From an uncultured Eubacteriales bacterium (GTDB lineage: Bacteria > Bacillota > Clostridia > Oscillospirales > Acutalibacteraceae): 56,839 nucleotides of DNA. Numbering within the stretch: the stretch's first letter is position 1; each line of letters begins with the position of its first letter. The notes below the pieces were generated by a model. It worked only from the letters and a program-made list of their open reading frames with translations, did no database searches and had not been told where the DNA came from. This document shows positions 52,267 through 56,839 of the stretch, piece after piece. The DNA lies in the NCBI GenBank assembly GCA_934525065.1, contig CAKSYX010000011.1:1-56839 (forward strand), written 5' to 3'. A program made the translations under genes and the position numbers.

Positions 52267-53718
52267 ATGAAAAGAACAATATCGGTCATTCTGGCTCTTA
52301 TAATGGCCTTTACACTTCCGTGCGCGGCCTTTGCCTCCGGTTCGCAGAGCTTTGATTGGAGCTCATACTGGCAAAGCGAAGAAAAAAGAGCCGCAGTTTA
52401 TGTCTCTCCCGGCCACACGGAAAACAGCCGTTATTTCACATGGTTCGGCAGCAAAAACGGCGGCGGAACAGTCACCGTGAAAGGCGCAGACACGGAAAAG
52501 ACCTTCACCGCCCCTGCGCAGAAAACCCCTGAGGGCGACTACATATATAAAGTTTATGCAACCGGCCTTGAGGACGGTGTATATACCTATACCTGCAAGA
52601 GCGAAGGCTTCCGTTCAAAGCAGGCCGCGCTGACCGTCTCTTCGTCAACCGATTTTTCCGCCGTGTATGTTACCGATGTGCATATGACCGCTTCAAACGG
52701 AGAGGAGAAGCTTTCTGCCCACGCAGAGCAGTTTGACCGCACGCTTCAAACTGCGCAGGAAAAATACGGCGCTTCTCTGCTGCTTTCCGGCGGCGACCAG
52801 GCGACCATGGGGCTTCGCGATGAATACACAGCGTTTGTTTCCTCCCCTGCGCTCAAAAATATGACGACTGCCCTTTCTGTCGGCAACCATGACCGCAAGG
52901 GCGCAGGCTATAAAACCTTTGCAACCTTCCCATATGAAAGCTATGCCGGACTCAAAAGCTATGTCGGCCGCGATTACTGGTTTGTCAAGGGTGATGTGCT
53001 CTTCCTTATGATTGATTCCAACTGTCCCGACGCTTCGGCTCACCGGAGCTTTATGCGCTCGGCCGTGCTTCAAAACATGGACGTCAAGTGGCGCGTTGCC
53101 GTAATGCACCACGATCTGTTCGGCGGAAGGCTCGCGCACAGAGAAAGCGAAAACAGGCTGCTTCGTATGCTCTATGTTCCGCTTATGGACGAGTTTGACG
53201 TTGACCTTGTCCTTTCCGGCCACAGCCATTATTATACGCGCTCAAACATTATCAAGGGCGGCCTGACAACCGGGAAAACCTCCTCGCTTTCTTCGGTGAA
53301 GGACCCGAACGGCACGCTTTACGTCACATCCGGCTCATACACAACGAACAAAAGAGCCGCCGAAAGCGAAGAAATACCGCCGCTCGGCGACCGTGTCGGT
53401 TACGATTACCTGACAAGTGAGGGAATCTATAATGTTCTCACGTTCAGCGAGGACAGCATAAGGCTTCGCTCCTTCACCGTTTCCGGCGAAGAGCCGTTCA
53501 ACGAGTTTTCAATTGAAAAGAGCAAGGGTGCGTCAAAGGTTCTTCTTCCGTCAATGCCGCTTTGGAACGGCTTTGTCCGTTTTGTCGGCTCAGTCGTTGC
53601 GTTCTTCAACAACGCCGCAATGAAAAGAGAGCTTGAAAACGAGCGCGGCCTTGACGTTGACCCCCTTCAGGCTCTTTTTGGCTGCGAAAGCCGGGACAGC
53701 TTTTTTATCCGAGGCTGA
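52267..53718 (+). CDS. secreted calcineurin-like metallophosphatase
   Basis: 483 residues from ATG 52267 (GAAGGAG upstream). Signal peptide 1-24 (ISVILALIMAFTLPCAAFA). An N-terminal purple-acid-phosphatase-type beta domain (about 35-125) is followed by the metallophosphoesterase core: VTDVHMT (DxH), LSGGDQATM (GD), SVGNHDRKG (GNHD), VMHHDLFGG and LSGHSHYYTR (GHSH). It hydrolyses phosphate esters outside the cell. A PhoP-like box lies 123 bases beyond the stop, so the neighbourhood may belong to phosphate supply. Confidence 0.9.
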   Translation: MKRTISVILALIMAFTLPCAAFASGSQSFDWSSYWQSEEKRAAVYVSPGHTENSRYFTWFGSKNGGGTVTVKGADTEKTFTAPAQKTPEGDYIYKVYATGLEDGVYTYTCKSEGFRSKQAALTVSSSTDFSAVYVTDVHMTASNGEEKLSAHAEQFDRTLQTAQEKYGASLLLSGGDQATMGLRDEYTAFVSSPALKNMTTALSVGNHDRKGAGYKTFATFPYESYAGLKSYVGRDYWFVKGDVLFLMIDSNCPDASAHRSFMRSAVLQNMDVKWRVAVMHHDLFGGRLAHRESENRLLRMLYVPLMDEFDVDLVLSGHSHYYTRSNIIKGGLTTGKTSSLSSVKDPNGTLYVTSGSYTTNKRAAESEEIPPLGDRVGYDYLTSEGIYNVLTFSEDSIRLRSFTVSGEEPFNEFSIEKSKGASKVLLPSMPLWNGFVRFVGSVVAFFNNAAMKRELENERGLDVDPLQALFGCESRDSFFIRG

Positions 53719-53840
53719 ACCGAAAAAAGGAGAGTCAACTGCTGCTTTTTGAATGCATTAAAATTTTGTTCAAAAATTCATTGAATTTTTACAAACTTTT
53801 TCACTTTTTAAGGTTAATTTAAGGTTGAGTTTGTATTCTG

Positions 53841-53868
53841 TTAACAGAAAGTGAACAGAGTGTTAACA
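53841..53868 (+). promoter_or_regulatory. PhoP-type box
   Basis: TTAACA (53841), TGAACA (53852) and TTAACA (53863), exactly 11 bases apart. This is the TTAACA/11-bp pattern bound by PhoP dimers in Bacillus-type phosphate regulons. It lies about 50 bases before two tiny genes. A TATTATATTTTT stretch downstream could serve as -10. Confidence 0.6.
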
Positions 53869-53919
53869 ACACGCTGTTTATCGATCTGATTATTATATTT
53901 TTTAAGTGAGGTGAAAATC

Positions 53920-54027
53920 ATGCAGGGTATTCTTGACGCTCTCAAAGCTCTTGATTTCAAGGCAGTTTTTGATGCAATCGTTGCTTTTATTAAGGGACTT
54001 CTTTATCCCACAAACCCGACCAAATAA
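53920..54027 (+). CDS. small amphipathic peptide 1
   Basis: 35 residues, MQGILDALKALDFK through VAFIKGLLYPTNPTK, with a strong GAGGTGA site. Hydrophobic residues recur every three to four positions, giving an amphipathic helix of about 28 residues; net charge is near zero. The layout resembles phenol-soluble-modulin or other surface-active peptides, but similarity in kind does not prove function. Tandem with the next gene. Confidence 0.65.
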   Translation: MQGILDALKALDFKAVFDAIVAFIKGLLYPTNPTK

Positions 54028-54061
54028 TCAACCGATTTAATTTGTTTTAAGAGGTGTAATT

Positions 54062-54163
54062 ATGCAGGAATTTTTTGATTTTCTCAAAAAGCTTAACCTT
54101 GAAGCTCTTGTAGAAAAGCTTATTGCTTTTGTCAATTCTCTTCTCGGAATGGAAGCTCTTTGA
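54062..54163 (+). CDS. small amphipathic peptide 2
   Basis: 33 residues, MQEFFDFLKKLNLEAL through FVNSLLGMEAL, with AGAGGTG upstream. Same length, pattern (MQ start, aromatic/aliphatic helix, LL near the end) and spacing as peptide 1, so the two are paralogous. A strong terminator follows, making this a dedicated two-peptide operon behind a PhoP-type box. Confidence 0.65.
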   Translation: MQEFFDFLKKLNLEALVEKLIAFVNSLLGMEAL

Positions 54164-54197
54164 TTTTTGAGCGTTCTTAGATGACAACGAACCTATT

Positions 54198-54228
54198 GGA
54201 ACCGCAGCAACGCTGCGGTTCCTTTTTT
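54198..54228 (+). terminator. terminator of the small-peptide operon
   Basis: GGAACCGCAGC and GCTGCGGTTCC around a tiny loop, followed by TTTTTT. Confidence 0.93.
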
Positions 54229-54277
54229 GATGCCTGCATCGGCAGAAAGCGGGCTGCATATTTGTGGCTTCAAGCGT

Positions 54278-54306
54278 TGACTTTTTGGCTGAAAAAAAGC
54301 TATAAT
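54278..54306 (+). promoter_or_regulatory. promoter of the GH95 gene
   Basis: TTGACT (54278-54283), 17-base spacer, TATAAT (54301-54306), 34 bases before the ATG. Confidence 0.82.
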
Positions 54307-54340
54307 ACTACTTGATTAAACCGACATAAGAGGTATTACT

Positions 54341-56749
54341 ATGTTTTTATGTTACAGCAAAAGCGCAACGCTCAATTACTTCGGCTGGGAAAATGAGGCG
54401 TTGCCGCTCGGCAACGGAAGGATCGGCGCAAAAATTTTCGGCGCGAAAAACTGCGAGCTGATTCAGTTCAACGAAAAGACTCTCTGGTCCGGCGGAAAGG
54501 ACGTTCCCGGCTTTAACTACGGCATTTCGGACACAAGCCGCGGAGAGAACCTTAAAGCGGTTCAGGCCGCACTTGAAAAGGGCGATGCCAAGGGCGCAGC
54601 GAAGCTCATGGAAAGGCTTGAGGGCAACTTCACCGGTTTTGGCGCGTATCAGGCGTTCGGCAATCTGTATCTTAACTTCGGAAGCGATGAGGGCGACAAT
54701 TATGTCCGCGACCTTGATCTTTCCTCCGCATCTGCGATGGTTTCCTACCGTGTCGGCAAAGCGAACCACACGCGGCACTATTTTGTCAGCTACCCCGACA
54801 ACGTTTTTGTTGGAAGAATCTCCTGCACCGAAAGGGACAAGACGCCCGTTCCCGTAAGCTTTGAAGCATACGTTGTTTCAGACCAGAAGGGCACCGTCAA
54901 AGCGCAGGGCGACACAATCCTCCTTTATGGAACAGTCAACGCCAACAAGGGTCTCAACGCACCCGACGGAAAAGATAAAAACTCGATGAAATACGGCGGC
55001 TCGGTGAAATTCATTGCGGACGGCGGCTCACTTGCGGCAACAGAGGACGGCCACATCCGCGTTGAAAACGCAAACAACGTTCTTATAATAATGAGCCTTG
55101 CCACAAACTATGTGAATACATACCCGAGCTTTTTCTCTGACACCGACCCGCTTGAACAGGCGAGACAGACGGTTGAAAAAGCCGCGCAGAAAACCTTCGG
55201 CGACCTTTACCGTACCCACCTTGCGGATTACAGAGCGCTTTTTGACCGCGTAAAGTTCACCCTCGGCGAAGAGGAATCGACCCATCCGACGGACTATATG
55301 CTCATGCGCTTCGGCAAAAAGGGCGAGTTCAGGCGCAATCTCATCACAACGCTTTATCAATACGGCCGCTACCTTCTCATCGCGTCCTCGCGTGACGGCT
55401 CGCTCCCGGCGAATCTTCAGGGAATCTGGAACGCGAAAAACAATCCGCCGTGGGAAAGCGATTACCACCTCAACATCAACCTGCAGATGAATTATATGCC
55501 GGCCTTTTCTGCGAATCTTGCGGAAACCGCTCTGCCGTATCTTGATTTTATTGATTCACTGAGAAAGCCCGGCAGGGTTGCGGCGTTCAACTCCTTCGGG
55601 ATAGGAGAAACGGACGAAAACGGAAATCCGGATTATGAAAAGAGCACGGGCTGGGTCTGCCACACGGCGGTCAACCCTCTCGGAATCGTTGCGCCCGGCT
55701 TTAACTGGCGCTGGGGCTGGGCACCGGCAAACGGAGCTTGGGCGGCGTTTGAAATGGGGGAATATTATTCCTACACCGGCGACCTTGATATGCTTGAGAA
55801 GAAGATATATCCCGTCATGGAGGAATCCGCCCTGCTTTGGTCACAGGTTTTGGTTGAAGACAAAAAAAGCGGTCGCATGGTTGTTTCTCCCTGCTTTTCC
55901 GCCGAGCACGGCCCGGTCAGCAAGGGCGGAACCTTTGAGCAGAGCATCGTTCTGGCTCTGTTTGACTCGGTTATAAAGTTTTCTTCAAAGCTTGAAGAAA
56001 ACGGGCGCGGCTCGACCGTTAACCGTGAACTGATTGAAAAAATTAAGACGCAAAGGGAGCGCCTTCTTCCGCATACGGTGACGAAGAGCGGCTTTATCCG
56101 CGAATGGGCAGATGAGGACAGCTTCCTTCTCGGCGGAAGGCTCATGGGTGTTCAGAAGCATCACCGCCACATTTCGCACCTTTTGGGCGTTTATCCGTTC
56201 TCTCAGATTACGAAGGACACACCGGAGCTTCACAAGGCTGCTTCGGCTTCGCTTGACGACCGCGGAATCAAAACCACAGGCTGGGCTCTGGCGCACCGTC
56301 TGCTTTGCCGTGCAAGGCTCGGTCAGGGTGAGAAATGCGAAGAGGTCATAGCGCAGATTCTCAAAACAACAATTCTCAAAAATATGCTCGGCACTCATCC
56401 GCCGTTCCAGATTGACGGCAACTTCGGCTTTACCGCAGGCGTGACGGAAATGCTCCTTCAAAGCCATGACGGCATTATTCGCTTGCTTCCGGCAATTCCG
56501 AAAAGCTGGCGAAACGGCGAATTCACCGGCCTTGCGGCGCGCGGCGGTTTCATTGTTTCGCTCAAGTGGCAGGACGGCAGACTCGGAGCCGGGGAGGTTC
56601 TTTCAAACTGCGGAGGAATATGCAGAATTTTCGGCGACGGAAAGGTTATGCTTGTTGAGGATGAAGAGAAAAACGAGGTTAAAACCGAGTTTGAAAACGG
56701 CGTGACCTCGTTTGAAACGGAAAAGGGCAGAAAATATTTTATTTCATAA
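54341..56749 (+). CDS. glycoside hydrolase family 95, alpha-L-fucosidase/galactosidase type
   Basis: 802 residues, family length, no signal peptide, so cytoplasmic. The N-terminal beta domain begins WENEALPLGNGRIGAKIFG and QFNEKTLWSGG. The (alpha/alpha)6 barrel has LPANLQGIWNAKNNPPWESD followed by YHLNINLQMNY, then EHGPVSKGGTFEQSIV (catalytic Glu region of the family) and QIDGNFGFTAGVTEML (Asp). It would release alpha-1,2-linked fucose, or L-galactose, from host or plant glycans after import. AAGAGGT precedes the ATG. The gene stands alone, followed by a MITE-like repeat. Confidence 0.92.
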   Translation: MFLCYSKSATLNYFGWENEALPLGNGRIGAKIFGAKNCELIQFNEKTLWSGGKDVPGFNYGISDTSRGENLKAVQAALEKGDAKGAAKLMERLEGNFTGFGAYQAFGNLYLNFGSDEGDNYVRDLDLSSASAMVSYRVGKANHTRHYFVSYPDNVFVGRISCTERDKTPVPVSFEAYVVSDQKGTVKAQGDTILLYGTVNANKGLNAPDGKDKNSMKYGGSVKFIADGGSLAATEDGHIRVENANNVLIIMSLATNYVNTYPSFFSDTDPLEQARQTVEKAAQKTFGDLYRTHLADYRALFDRVKFTLGEEESTHPTDYMLMRFGKKGEFRRNLITTLYQYGRYLLIASSRDGSLPANLQGIWNAKNNPPWESDYHLNINLQMNYMPAFSANLAETALPYLDFIDSLRKPGRVAAFNSFGIGETDENGNPDYEKSTGWVCHTAVNPLGIVAPGFNWRWGWAPANGAWAAFEMGEYYSYTGDLDMLEKKIYPVMEESALLWSQVLVEDKKSGRMVVSPCFSAEHGPVSKGGTFEQSIVLALFDSVIKFSSKLEENGRGSTVNRELIEKIKTQRERLLPHTVTKSGFIREWADEDSFLLGGRLMGVQKHHRHISHLLGVYPFSQITKDTPELHKAASASLDDRGIKTTGWALAHRLLCRARLGQGEKCEEVIAQILKTTILKNMLGTHPPFQIDGNFGFTAGVTEMLLQSHDGIIRLLPAIPKSWRNGEFTGLAARGGFIVSLKWQDGRLGAGEVLSNCGGICRIFGDGKVMLVEDEEKNEVKTEFENGVTSFETEKGRKYFIS

Positions 56750-56763
56750 AGATATGATAGATG

Positions 56764-56839
56764 GGGGCTGTCGCATTTAGATGCAGAAAGCGTTTTCTTT
56801 GCCCCGAAGCTGTATGTAGATACCGCGAGTGGGCAAAAA
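56764..56839 (-). mobile_element. MITE-like repeat, partial copy 4
   Basis: GGGGCTGTCGCATTTAG followed by the right half of the element in reverse orientation (GCAGAAAGCGTTTTCTTTG, CCCGAAGCTGTATGTAGATA), cut by the window end. It begins 15 bases after the GH95 stop. Confidence 0.8.

Noticed and set aside
53755..53840. Transfer RNA or other structured RNA in the gap after the phosphatase
   Set aside because: No cloverleaf or known RNA pattern was seen here or anywhere else in the window.

Overview
The window looks like the chromosome of a gut or rumen-type anaerobe of the Bacillota, class Clostridia (Oscillospiraceae/Ruminococcaceae-like). The evidence is ferredoxin-linked indolepyruvate oxidoreductase, a flavin reductase-rubredoxin fusion, an agr-type peptide signalling module, NrdR, strong GGAGG ribosome binding sites, TTGACA/TATAAT promoters, and abundant secreted proteins with Gram-positive signal peptides. 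The species cannot be named from the sequence alone.

Left flank (1-7711): an arylacetate/arylpyruvate operon (paaK, iorA, iorB, second paaK, tandem-ACT protein), then rplM-rpsI behind a near-consensus promoter. Right flank (34678-56839): ordinary chromosomal genes. These are a GLUG-repeat surface protein, a TIM-barrel isomerase, alpha/beta hydrolases, gltX-glnS, a secreted lipase-like protein, an Fn3/Big D-Ala-D-Ala carboxypeptidase, a rubredoxin fusion, pyk, glnA, nrdR, a secreted metallophosphatase, two tiny amphipathic peptides behind a PhoP-like box, and a GH95 fucosidase. A small element with 17-bp terminal inverted repeats (MITE-like) occurs four times in the flanks.

Between them, from just after rpsI to about 34.6 kb, lies an accessory island of about 26 kb that appears more A+T rich. 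It starts with iterated GGGACAACA repeats and what looks like a broken group II intron. Its core is a secreted 2123-residue RHS/YD-repeat protein with a C-terminal toxin and an immunity gene that resembles EF-Tu domain III. It is followed by an array of displaced RHS C-terminal cassettes. Each begins with the same roughly 200-bp core sequence, each carries a different toxin tip (SHH-like, unknown, GIY-YIG, RWYGPDG type and others), and each is followed by its own immunity gene. Remnants of further toxin and immunity genes lie between them. An M16 zinc peptidase sits inside the array. A second RHS lineage (BECR-like toxin, pore-former-like toxin) lies further right.

Between the two RHS groups sits a complete agr-type quorum-sensing module: agrC and agrA on the minus strand, agrD and agrB on the plus strand. 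agrD was found by eye (49 codons, Ser in place of the usual ring Cys). Direct repeats of GTGCANTT spaced 21-22 bp, the geometry of LytTR-regulator sites, occur upstream of the large RHS gene, upstream of agrAC and upstream of agrDB. A lone half-site precedes the second RHS gene. I infer that this is a population-density-controlled, cassette-switching polymorphic toxin system, and it is the most interesting content of the window.
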